DNA of 5,405 nucleotides from Rhodospirillaceae bacterium (lineage in GTDB: Bacteria; Pseudomonadota; Alphaproteobacteria; Rhodospirillales; Magnetovibrionaceae): positions 1-5,405 of the forward strand of contig JAOULV010000110.1 of NCBI GenBank assembly GCA_029881835.1. The letters are read 5' to 3'. Under the pieces are notes generated by a model. That model saw only the letters and a program-made list of their open reading frames with translations, had not been told where the DNA came from and made no database searches. The first letter of the stretch is position 1; the number at the start of each line of letters is the position of its first letter. A program made the position numbers and the translations under genes. Positions 1-5,122 of the stretch are shown here, one piece after another.

Positions 1-158
1 AGTTAACCAATTTTTGATATTTAGCCACAATACTTTCTTTTGTAAGGGGCAAAAGAACCCAAAAAATTTATGCTCTGGAGGGGTCGGCCAACACCTATTT
101 GGCGGGTTATTAGCTGTTTTTATGCCAAAACCCGATAGAGCATGGAGTATCCGCAATA
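1..158. other. Non-coding leader upstream of the 100-aa gene, with inverted repeats
   Basis: I see no convincing gene here. One + frame is open from position 2 to a TAA at 167-169, but its translation is not protein-like and it has no supported start. The stretch holds an 8-bp perfect inverted repeat (35-42 with 50-57). It also holds a wider one, ATGCTCT (70-76) with AGAGCAT (137-143), which encloses a smaller GCCAA/TTGGC pair (87-91 with 99-103). The 3' arm of the wide repeat ends directly before the TGGAG that probably serves as ribosome binding site for the gene at 159. The region could therefore be a folded 5' untranslated leader. No good -35/-10 pair was found, and it matches no riboswitch or small RNA that I recognise. 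Confidence 0.5.
35..57. repeat. 8-bp perfect inverted repeat, 7-nt loop
   Basis: TTCTTTTG (35-42) and CAAAAGAA (50-57) are exact reverse complements separated by TAAGGGG. The stem is A/T-rich and has no T-run on either side, so it is a poor terminator. It could be a protein-binding site or a weak hairpin in the leader of the gene at 159. It could also be chance in an A/T-rich stretch. Confidence 0.35.
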
Positions 159-461
159 ATGAAACATAAGCTTAACGGGGCAGAGCCGGAAATACGCGAA
201 GACGCGTCCAATACGCTCGGAACGCCCAAACAGGCTGAAACCATAGAAACATTGCCCGATCTTGATGCCCCGCTAGTGGGACAGTCAATCAGGGGGGTTT
301 TTGCGCGCTCTCTTTGCACCGCCCACCATATGGGTTCAATTGCCGAACGTAGTGCCTGCGATGACGGCGTGCCGTGCACCAAGCTGGCAAACTGTCTGGC
401 GATGGCGGATAAAACATTGGTCTATTTGGAATACCGCCACCGCCTGCCCAAAGACGAATAA
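159..461 (+). CDS. Small four-cysteine protein of unknown function (100 aa)
   Basis: I do not recognise this protein. The ATG at 159 has a plausible ribosome binding site, TGGAG at 143-147, 11 nt upstream. Codon choice along the frame resembles the neighbouring genes, and the longest competing antisense frames look like shadows. There is no signal peptide or membrane span, so a cytoplasmic protein is likely. The first 40 residues are acidic, threonine-rich and probably flexible. The C-terminal half is denser and carries all four cysteines: C53, C67, C73 and C79, the last three spaced exactly six apart, with H56-H57 beside C53. The pattern could bind metal or form disulfides, but this is inference from spacing alone. 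The tail after residue 84 is mixed hydrophobic and basic and ends in LPKDE. The gene stands alone and converges on the GGT-like gene, with 35 nt between the stops. It could be spurious; I judge it more likely real than not. Confidence 0.6.
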   Translation: MKHKLNGAEPEIREDASNTLGTPKQAETIETLPDLDAPLVGQSIRGVFARSLCTAHHMGSIAERSACDDGVPCTKLANCLAMADKTLVYLEYRHRLPKDE

Positions 462-470
462 AGGGCGAGC

Positions 471-485
471 GGGGCTTGATGCCCC
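471..485. terminator. Short G/C hairpin between convergent genes, possible bidirectional terminator
   Basis: GGGGC (471-475) and GCCCC (481-485) form a perfect 5-bp stem with a TTGAT loop, in the 35-nt gap between the converging stops at 461 and 497. Position suggests transcription termination for both genes. However, neither side has a U-tract: AAATCAAAC follows on the + strand and GCTCGCCC on the - strand. It is therefore not a classical intrinsic terminator. Confidence 0.3.
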
Positions 486-496
486 AAATCAAACAA

Positions 497-2044
497 TCAA
501 ACGGTAATATTAACACCGCCGCGCCTAGGGTCGCCGGCACCTTCAAGAGATTTTTTCTTAGGGTCAAACATTACCCCGTGAACACCACCGAAAAAAAGAT
601 TAACCCCATCCCAGACCTTGCAGTTTTCGTATGAAGCGCGCATCGCTTGGACGGTTTGCTCTGAATATCCCGCTTCAACATTCAACAGGTTATTTTCGAA
701 ATGTATTCTGGGTCTGGTTATGGCTTCGGGTAGTTTCATCTTAAAATCATGCAAGGCCAATATTACCTGCAAGATAGCGGTGCGAATACGGTTAGACCCG
801 CCAGAACCAAGCACGTATTCAACCCCATCGGGCCTGAGCAATATTGAAGGCGACATCATTGATGACATTCTGGTGTCATTGTCCCATTTGCCGAACCCAT
901 TTGGGTTTATGTCTTCCTCGCCTAACATGTTGTTCAAAACCACGCCAGTTCTGGGTGCCACATAACCCGATCCCTCGCCATTTGATACGGTCAGTGCGGC
1001 TGCATTGCCTTTGGCATCAACCACCGAAATATGGGTGGTGCCACGATGGGATTTTGGCTTGCCCAACACCTGATTGCGATATGCGCCAACAAAATCATCA
1101 TCAAGCAATGTTTCAGGTGCGCTTTCATTTTGTCCAAGGGCGCATTCAACCCGCGCCTGATTGGTAAGGCCCATGACCCTGGCCAGAGTTTCAATGTGCG
1201 CAAGCGAACCAAATCCAGATTTTTGCAAAGCGGTTTTTTCCAACAGCTTCAGGGCAAAAGCTATCAATATCCCCCCGGTTGATGGCGGTGGATTGGTAAC
1301 AATTGTTGCCCCGTTATATGAAATTGAAAGCGGTTCGCGCATAAAGACCGAATATTTTTCAAAATCGCCCATCCGCAAATGACCGCCCTGGTCTATGCAA
1401 TCACGGGAAATATTTTTGGCGATCTCGCCCTTATAAAAAAGATCAGAACCTTCACGCACCAACACATCAAGAAAATCTGCAAAGTCGGGGTTTTTTACCA
1501 ATTCTCCTTCGCCCAACAAACGCTTGTTATCTTTGGGGCTGGCGTAAAGGCGCATGGTGCTTTGGCTGGATGTATAAATTGGGCTCACGACATCAAAAAT
1601 ATAGGCCTGCAATGGTGAAACCTTTAGACCTTCGCGGGCCAAACGAATTGCCGGTTCGGCAATTTCGGCCAACGGCATATGGCCGAGACTTTCATGAACG
1701 GCAAAAATGCCCTTTACCACACCCGGTGTCGCTATTGAACCCTGACCTATATGGAATTCCTGCTGCACGGTTCCAAAATCAGCGATGACCGGGTAAAGAT
1801 CGGCTTCATTGTTTTTGGCTTGCGGGGTGTGGGCAAAAAAATCAAAAATCTTTGTTTTGCCGCCTGCTTGACGGGCCAGCAAAAACCCACCCCCGCCAAG
1901 CGAAGCCAGCACTGGTTCTGCCTGGGTGGCGGCCAATAGCGCACCAATGGCGGCATCGAATGCATTACCGCCTGAACGCAATATTTCGCCTGCGGCATTA
2001 GCGGTATGGCTATCACCTGCCGCAACTGTACCTTTGTTGTGCAT
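497..2044 (-). CDS. Gamma-glutamyltransferase-family protein, cytoplasmic, with altered substrate pocket (515 aa)
   Basis: This is an Ntn-hydrolase of the gamma-glutamyltranspeptidase family. Family members are proenzymes that cleave themselves before a threonine, which becomes the nucleophile of the small subunit. Classical members transfer or hydrolyse the gamma-glutamyl group of glutathione. Seen here: the N-terminal LGGGGF motif (49-54), TTHISVVD (336-343) with the expected self-cleavage and nucleophile at T336, the paired serines S394-S395 (E. coli S462/S463), GSGGSNRIR (413-421), and the family C-terminus GAGDPRRGG (502-510). It is shorter than E. coli GGT because it starts at the enzyme domain and has no signal peptide. 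The frame stays open upstream to 2131 but contains no ATG, GTG or TTG there, and GAGGGG lies 3 nt before this ATG. By ungapped or nearly ungapped alignment with E. coli, R114 is F70, Q430 is M373 and D433 is E376. Those residues hold the gamma-glutamyl group, so the substrate may differ: another gamma-glutamyl compound, or an acyl amide as in the related cephalosporin acylases. Family assignment is sure; glutathione as substrate is not. Confidence 0.93.
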   Translation of the reverse strand: MHNKGTVAAGDSHTANAAGEILRSGGNAFDAAIGALLAATQAEPVLASLGGGGFLLARQAGGKTKIFDFFAHTPQAKNNEADLYPVIADFGTVQQEFHIGQGSIATPGVVKGIFAVHESLGHMPLAEIAEPAIRLAREGLKVSPLQAYIFDVVSPIYTSSQSTMRLYASPKDNKRLLGEGELVKNPDFADFLDVLVREGSDLFYKGEIAKNISRDCIDQGGHLRMGDFEKYSVFMREPLSISYNGATIVTNPPPSTGGILIAFALKLLEKTALQKSGFGSLAHIETLARVMGLTNQARVECALGQNESAPETLLDDDFVGAYRNQVLGKPKSHRGTTHISVVDAKGNAAALTVSNGEGSGYVAPRTGVVLNNMLGEEDINPNGFGKWDNDTRMSSMMSPSILLRPDGVEYVLGSGGSNRIRTAILQVILALHDFKMKLPEAITRPRIHFENNLLNVEAGYSEQTVQAMRASYENCKVWDGVNLFFGGVHGVMFDPKKKSLEGAGDPRRGGVNITV

Positions 2045-2047
2045 TTT

Positions 2048-2053
2048 CCCCTC
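2048..2053 (-). promoter_or_regulatory. Ribosome binding site of the GGT-like gene
   Basis: Read on the - strand, GAGGGG stands three bases before the ATG at 2044. With no other usual start codon in frame upstream, it fixes the start and shows that the protein lacks a signal peptide. Confidence 0.7.
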
Positions 2054-2080
2054 AGGCGTTATTTTGCCAACTAGTAACTT

Positions 2081-2109
2081 AATGTATGCGCTATGCGCCT
2101 TGGCCTCAA
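2081..2109 (-). promoter_or_regulatory. Candidate sigma-70-type promoter for the GGT-like gene
   Basis: On the - strand, TTGAGG (2109-2104) and TACATT (2086-2081) are separated by exactly 17 nt. Each matches four of six consensus bases. Transcription would begin near 2074, leaving about 30 nt before the ATG at 2044 and leaving the GAGGGG site in the leader. The spacer contains a tandem 7-mer, TATGCGC twice (2085-2098 read on the + strand). Spacing and position are good, the match is only moderate, and no regulator can be inferred. Confidence 0.4.
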
Positions 2110-2128
2110 TGGTGCAATAATAACAATT

Positions 2129-3388
2129 ATGAATGACATAAAATTTCAGGGCAAAACAATATCGGTTTTAATTACGGTCTTATTATTGGCTGTGGGGGCA
2201 TGCGCACCGATAAACACCAACGTGGATTTGCGTTTTGAAGAAAAATGCGTTGAGACAGGCCACTGGCTTGACCCGAATACAGGCAGCCGCATTTCAACCC
2301 AAAACATCATTAAAGATGCCGCAAGGCGTAAGGTTGTGCTTTTGGGTGAAGATCATGCCAACCCCGACCATCACGCCTGGCAGTTGCAAACCATTTCACA
2401 GATTTACGCAACAAATCCCAACATCATTTTAGGGTTTGAAGCCTTCCCCCGTTCCAAACAAGGCGTACTGGATAAATGGGCCGGTGGCGAACTGGGCGAA
2501 AATGAATTTATTGAACTATCGGGTTGGGATGAATTTTGGCGTTTTGATAAAAACCTTTATATGGGGTTATTTAATTTTGCCAGAATTAACCGCATCCCGA
2601 TGGTTGCGCTAAATGTTGAACGCGAACTTATAAACAGTGTTTCTGAAAATGGCTGGGCTGGATTAAATAAAACCCAACGCGGTGGTATTGGCGAGCCCGC
2701 GCCTGCAACATCCGGTTATTTAAAGATACTTGAACAAGTATTCAAAGAACACAAAAACGGAAAAGATGAAAACGGGCAAACGCTACCAACCAAGGATAAC
2801 CCAAAATTTAATAATTTCGTTGCTGCCCAGCTGACATGGGACAGAGCATTCGCCGAAGCAATTGAAAAAAAATTAAAATCAGAACAAACCGCCGGAAAAA
2901 AACCGGTGATTATAAATATAATCGGGCGCGGCCATGTTGATTATGGTTTTGGTGTGTTGCACCAGCTTAAATCGCTAGGGATTTATGATGTGGCTAGTTT
3001 TGTTCCGTGGGATGATAAAGAAAATTGCGATCAAACAAAACAAGACAAAAGCGTTGTTGCCGATGCAATTTTTGGCACCACGGCATTTAACGAATTTAAG
3101 CATCCAACAGGGCCCAAGCTGGGCGTTTTTATTGAACAAGGCGTTGGCGGGGTTGCGGTCAAAGATGTGGTTGAAAAAAGTATCGCCGCAAATAGCGGAA
3201 TTTTAAAAGGCGACATAATAATTGAAGCGGCAGGAAAAAAGATATCCACCCCAGCAGACCTAATTAAAACCATAAATGGCGTTCTTCCCGGAACATGGTT
3301 GCCGCTAAAAATAATGCGCAACGACCTAACCATTGAGATGGTTGCCAAATTTACGGAAACTAATTTTCACGGAAATAACAAAAACTAA
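2129..3388 (+). CDS. ChaN/Tiki-family haem-binding-type lipoprotein with C-terminal PDZ domain (419 aa)
   Basis: ChaN-type proteins are surface lipoproteins of the TraB/ChaN/Tiki superfamily; ChaN of Campylobacter jejuni binds haem, and members are linked to iron uptake. I place the start at the ATG at 2129, not the upstream in-frame ATG at 2093. This start gives a compact lipoprotein signal: charged MNDIKFQGK, a hydrophobic run, then the lipobox VGAC with C25 as the lipidated residue. The residue after it is Ala, not Asp, which suggests the outer membrane. No clear Shine-Dalgarno is visible. The ChaN domain spans roughly 50-300 and has LLGEDH (71-76) followed by NPDHH (78-82), GFEAFPRSKQG, NVERELI, AQLTWDRAFAEAI, and GRGHVDYGFG (266-275). 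The GEDH and GRGH histidines are superfamily signatures. A PDZ domain follows at about 331-398, with GVAVKDVV, SGILKGDIII and the typical strand end LPLKIMRN. PDZ domains bind peptide C-termini or partner proteins. The fold assignment is firm; haem as ligand is by family only. The gene is divergent from the GGT-like gene and convergent with the 44-aa gene. Confidence 0.9.
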   Translation: MNDIKFQGKTISVLITVLLLAVGACAPINTNVDLRFEEKCVETGHWLDPNTGSRISTQNIIKDAARRKVVLLGEDHANPDHHAWQLQTISQIYATNPNIILGFEAFPRSKQGVLDKWAGGELGENEFIELSGWDEFWRFDKNLYMGLFNFARINRIPMVALNVERELINSVSENGWAGLNKTQRGGIGEPAPATSGYLKILEQVFKEHKNGKDENGQTLPTKDNPKFNNFVAAQLTWDRAFAEAIEKKLKSEQTAGKKPVIINIIGRGHVDYGFGVLHQLKSLGIYDVASFVPWDDKENCDQTKQDKSVVADAIFGTTAFNEFKHPTGPKLGVFIEQGVGGVAVKDVVEKSIAANSGILKGDIIIEAAGKKISTPADLIKTINGVLPGTWLPLKIMRNDLTIEMVAKFTETNFHGNNKN

Positions 3389-3394
3389 AAACGC

Positions 3395-3422
3395 AAAAAA
3401 GCGCATTAGCATTAATGGCGCT
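3395..3422 (-). terminator. Rho-independent terminator of the 44-aa membrane protein gene
   Basis: Read on the - strand, AGCGCCATTA (3422-3413), loop ATGC, and TAATGCGCT (3408-3400) form a nine-pair stem with one bulged C, followed directly by a run of six T (3400-3395). It begins two bases after the gene's stop codon. The T-run lies on the - strand side only, so it ends the leftward transcript. It may hinder the rightward lipoprotein transcript but has no U-tract for it. Confidence 0.75.
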
Positions 3423-3424
3423 CA

Positions 3425-3559
3425 TTAGGCGCTAAGCAGAATTCCTGCGAATCCAGAAACCAGGCCAACAAAGATGCCGATGGCAAAAAGCCCATATCCG
3501 GATATTGCTGAACGCTGAACCCCTGCGCCGCCCCACATCAAATCTGATAGCTCGCTCAT
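3425..3559 (-). CDS. 44-residue single-span membrane protein with glycine zipper
   Basis: I do not recognise this small protein, but several signs say the gene is real. It has a near-ideal ribosome binding site, AAGGAGA, with AGGAG 8 nt before the ATG. It has tandem in-frame stops (TAA then TGA) and an intrinsic terminator touching the stop. The first 16 residues are polar or amphipathic: MSELSDLMWGG, then V-Q-R. Residues 19-43 form one hydrophobic segment containing GIFVGLVSG at 28-36, so glycines 28, 32 and 36 make a G-x3-G-x3-G glycine zipper, with G39 nearby. Such motifs pack membrane helices against each other, so a self-associating helix or a small subunit of a membrane complex is plausible. 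The single Arg16 just before the span and the neutral C-terminus favour an N-in orientation by the positive-inside rule. It is convergent with the ChaN-PDZ gene, 36 nt between stops. A type I toxin is possible but less likely, since no antisense RNA or toxin-like basic tail is evident. Confidence 0.75.
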   Translation of the reverse strand: MSELSDLMWGGAGVQRSAISGYGLFAIGIFVGLVSGFAGILLSA

Positions 3560-3566
3560 GGCTTAA

Positions 3567-3573
3567 TCTCCTT
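3567..3573 (-). promoter_or_regulatory. Strong Shine-Dalgarno of the 44-aa gene
   Basis: AAGGAGA on the - strand, its AGGAG core 8 nt from the ATG at 3559, is the best ribosome binding site in the window. It is the main reason for calling so short a frame a gene. Confidence 0.75.
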
Positions 3574-3600
3574 TTGGGGCTTGATATCCGTGCCCTCAGG

Positions 3601-3628
3601 ATCATTAGAACCTATTGATGGTTAACAA
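3601..3628 (-). promoter_or_regulatory. Weak candidate promoter for the 44-aa gene
   Basis: On the - strand, TTGTTA (3628-3623) and AATGAT (3606-3601) lie 16 nt apart, each matching four of six consensus bases. They would give a leader of roughly 35 nt that includes the strong AAGGAGA. The -35 element overlaps an 8-bp palindrome, AACGCGTT (3627-3634), which could be an operator. The match is weak and A/T-rich alternatives exist nearby. Confidence 0.22.
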
Positions 3629-3741
3629 CGCGTTAGCCATACCATATGAAGTTATTTATGAGGATTAAGACCCATTTTCTTGCTGTTATGCCCAATCAAC
3701 CTGGCCTAGAATATGGTAAAATACCCCTTTAATGGCCTGAA

Positions 3742-3751
3742 ATTGGCCAAT
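3742..3751. repeat. Perfect 10-bp palindrome ATTGGCCAAT
   Basis: ATTGGCCAAT reads the same on both strands. A related half-site lies just upstream (TGGCC at 3733) and similar cores at 3752 and 3812. It sits about 170 bp upstream of hisZ and about 180 bp upstream of the 44-aa gene start, so it could be an operator for either. No regulator can be named. Confidence 0.3.
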
Positions 3752-3814
3752 GGGCCACGTTATCCCCTGTACGTGCGCTTGCGGGGTGGCATTATTTTCG
3801 CTACTAACCTATTG

Positions 3815-3851
3815 GCCCGCTTTTTGGCAAACTTTAAGTAGGCCGGCGGGC
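3815..3851 (+). repeat. 6-bp G/C inverted repeat in the hisZ leader or promoter region
   Basis: GCCCGC (3815-3820) and GCGGGC (3846-3851) are exact reverse complements 25 nt apart, with an inner GGC/GCC pair (3826-3828 with 3842-3844). If transcribed it would form a hairpin about 70 nt before the hisZ start. No U-run follows immediately, so it is not an intrinsic terminator. Confidence 0.3.
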
Positions 3852-3918
3852 ATATTAAAGGTCATTTTTATTTGAGCTTCACTTCAATCTTTTGGGTTTT
3901 TTAGCGGCTACGATTACC

Positions 3919-5082
3919 ATGAATGATTCCCTTGATAAGGCATTGCTTCCGGCTGGAATGCAAGATGGACTTCCCCCCGAAGCCCAGATGGAAGCCGATG
4001 CCATCCAGTCGTTAATGAGCGTATTTATCGGTTGGGGCTACCAACGGGTTAAACCGCCACTGATGGAGTTTGAAGAAAACCTGCTAGGCGGCATAGGCCA
4101 AGCATTAAACGAAGAAGCGTTTCGCCTGCAAGATCCTGCATCACGGCGCATGATGGCTTTGCGCCCCGACCAGACGCCACAGGTGGCACGCATAGCCGGG
4201 TCGCGCATGTCACGTTCGCCCCGCCCTCTTCGCCTTGCATATAGCGGTGAAATCGTCAGGGTCAGGGGTTCGCAAATACGTTCCGAACGCCAATTCGCCC
4301 AAGTTGGGGCTGAAATTATTGGCGCCGATACATTGAAAGCAGACGTTGAGGTTGCATTAATGGCCCTTGATGCCATTGAGGCTGTGGGAATTGATGATAT
4401 TTCCATTGATCTTGGCCTGCCAACCCTTGTTAGCACCATAATAAAAGATACCAAGCTTGATGCCAGCGCTGAGGCCGCCTTTCGCTTAGCGCTCGATCAC
4501 AAAGACACAGCCGAAATCATGTCTATGGAAAAATTGATCGGTAAAAAGCAGGCATCGGCCATAGGTGGATTATTAGAAGCGGTTGGCCCTGCAACAAAGG
4601 CCATGAAAAAACTTAAATCGCTTAATCTGCCTAAGGATGCCAAAACAATGATTGATGGCCTTTCCCAAGTGGTTGACGGAATTTTATCAAAAAGACCAAA
4701 CGCTTCATTGACCATTGATCTGGTTGAAAACCGTGGGTTCGAATACCACACTGGTATAACGTTCGCTTTTTTTTCCAAAAGTTCGCGTGGCGAGCTTGGT
4801 CGGGGTGGTCGTTACCAGACGGATTTTGGCAAGGTGGTTGAACAGGCAACAGGCCTGACCCTTTTCATGGATACCATTTTACGCGCCCTGCCGGCCGGTA
4901 AAAACAAAGACATTATTTTATTGCCGCCACAAACCGGGCATGATGAGGCGGTTAAGTTACGGTCCGAAGGGTGGATCACAATTCAACAGTTGGATGATAA
5001 AGCAAAACCGGAAGCAGAGGCAAAAAGGCTCGGCTGTAGCCATATTTTTGCCAAATCCAAAGTAACAAAAATTAAAAAGTAA
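3919..5082 (+). CDS. hisZ: ATP phosphoribosyltransferase regulatory subunit HisZ (387 aa)
   Basis: HisZ is a catalytically dead paralogue of histidyl-tRNA synthetase. It pairs with the short form of HisG to make the first enzyme of histidine biosynthesis (ATP + PRPP to phosphoribosyl-ATP) and confers feedback inhibition by histidine; it acts in the cytoplasm. Motifs seen: LLPAGMQDGLPPE near the N-terminus, GYQRVKPPLMEFEE, RPDQTPQVAR (82-91), YSGEIVRV, ERQFAQVGAEIIG (123-135), GFEYHTG (273-279) in place of the synthetase's LDYYTG, and GRGGRY (294-299). The full anticodon-binding domain of HisRS is missing, and the length fits HisZ. I chose the ATG at 3919. An in-frame TTG at 3892 would add nine residues unlike the family start, whereas MNDSLDKALLPAG matches it. 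No clear Shine-Dalgarno precedes the ATG. The C-terminus is lysine-rich. hisG is not in this window. The gene is followed 40 nt later by purA on the same strand, probably as one transcript. Confident. Confidence 0.93.
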   Translation: MNDSLDKALLPAGMQDGLPPEAQMEADAIQSLMSVFIGWGYQRVKPPLMEFEENLLGGIGQALNEEAFRLQDPASRRMMALRPDQTPQVARIAGSRMSRSPRPLRLAYSGEIVRVRGSQIRSERQFAQVGAEIIGADTLKADVEVALMALDAIEAVGIDDISIDLGLPTLVSTIIKDTKLDASAEAAFRLALDHKDTAEIMSMEKLIGKKQASAIGGLLEAVGPATKAMKKLKSLNLPKDAKTMIDGLSQVVDGILSKRPNASLTIDLVENRGFEYHTGITFAFFSKSSRGELGRGGRYQTDFGKVVEQATGLTLFMDTILRALPAGKNKDIILLPPQTGHDEAVKLRSEGWITIQQLDDKAKPEAEAKRLGCSHIFAKSKVTKIKK

Positions 5083-5122
5083 CAATCGACAACAAAAACT
5101 TTAACAGGGAATATATTTAAAA

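Larger units (their letters stand above)
3574..3918. other. Gene-free region upstream of hisZ, rich in GGCC and short palindromes
   Basis: I find no convincing gene in this stretch. The best small frame on the + strand (3646-3732, 28 codons) lacks a ribosome binding site. It contains six GGCC tetramers between 3703 and 3844 and a perfect 10-bp palindrome, ATTGGCCAAT (3742-3751). It also contains the pair CACGT/ACGTG (3756-3760 and 3771-3775) and the pair GCCCGC/GCGGGC (3815-3820 and 3846-3851). It must contain the hisZ promoter, since hisZ is the first + strand gene after a convergent pair, but I could not find a convincing -35/-10 set with normal spacing. Confidence 0.5.

Noticed and set aside
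70..143. Signal recognition particle RNA or a known riboswitch in the leader
   Set aside because: The conserved SRP core (GGAAGGAAGCAG-like loop) is absent, and no known riboswitch consensus was recognised.
2..169. Open + frame running into the window start, possible C-terminus of an upstream gene ending at TAA 167-169
   Set aside because: The translation is not protein-like in its first half, it overlaps the supported start at 159, and the stretch holds inverted repeats typical of non-coding DNA.
289..567. Antisense frame of 92 codons across the 100-aa gene and the end of the GGT-like gene
   Set aside because: Its product is rich in Pro, Arg and Gly without any domain, it overlaps the certain 3' end of the GGT-like gene in another frame, and it has no ribosome binding site.
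2093..2128. Upstream ATG at 2093 as start of the ChaN-PDZ lipoprotein
   Set aside because: It would put 12 mostly hydrophobic residues before a normal lipoprotein signal peptide. The start at 2129 gives a typical charged N-terminus with the lipobox cysteine at 25.
471..3585. Repeated 10-mer GGGGCTTGAT at 471-480 and 3576-3585
   Set aside because: Several pairs of identical 10-mers are expected by chance in a window this size, and the two contexts are unrelated.
3646..3732. 28-codon + frame upstream of hisZ as a leader peptide for histidine attenuation
   Set aside because: It contains only one histidine, has no ribosome binding site, and no terminator/antiterminator pair follows it.
3892..3918. 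TTG at 3892 as start of hisZ
   Set aside because: The extra nine residues do not resemble HisZ N-termini, and the ATG at 3919 does.
4038..4454. Antisense frame of 138 codons inside hisZ
   Set aside because: hisZ is certain on the other strand; the antisense product is Arg/Ser-rich low-complexity and has no domain.
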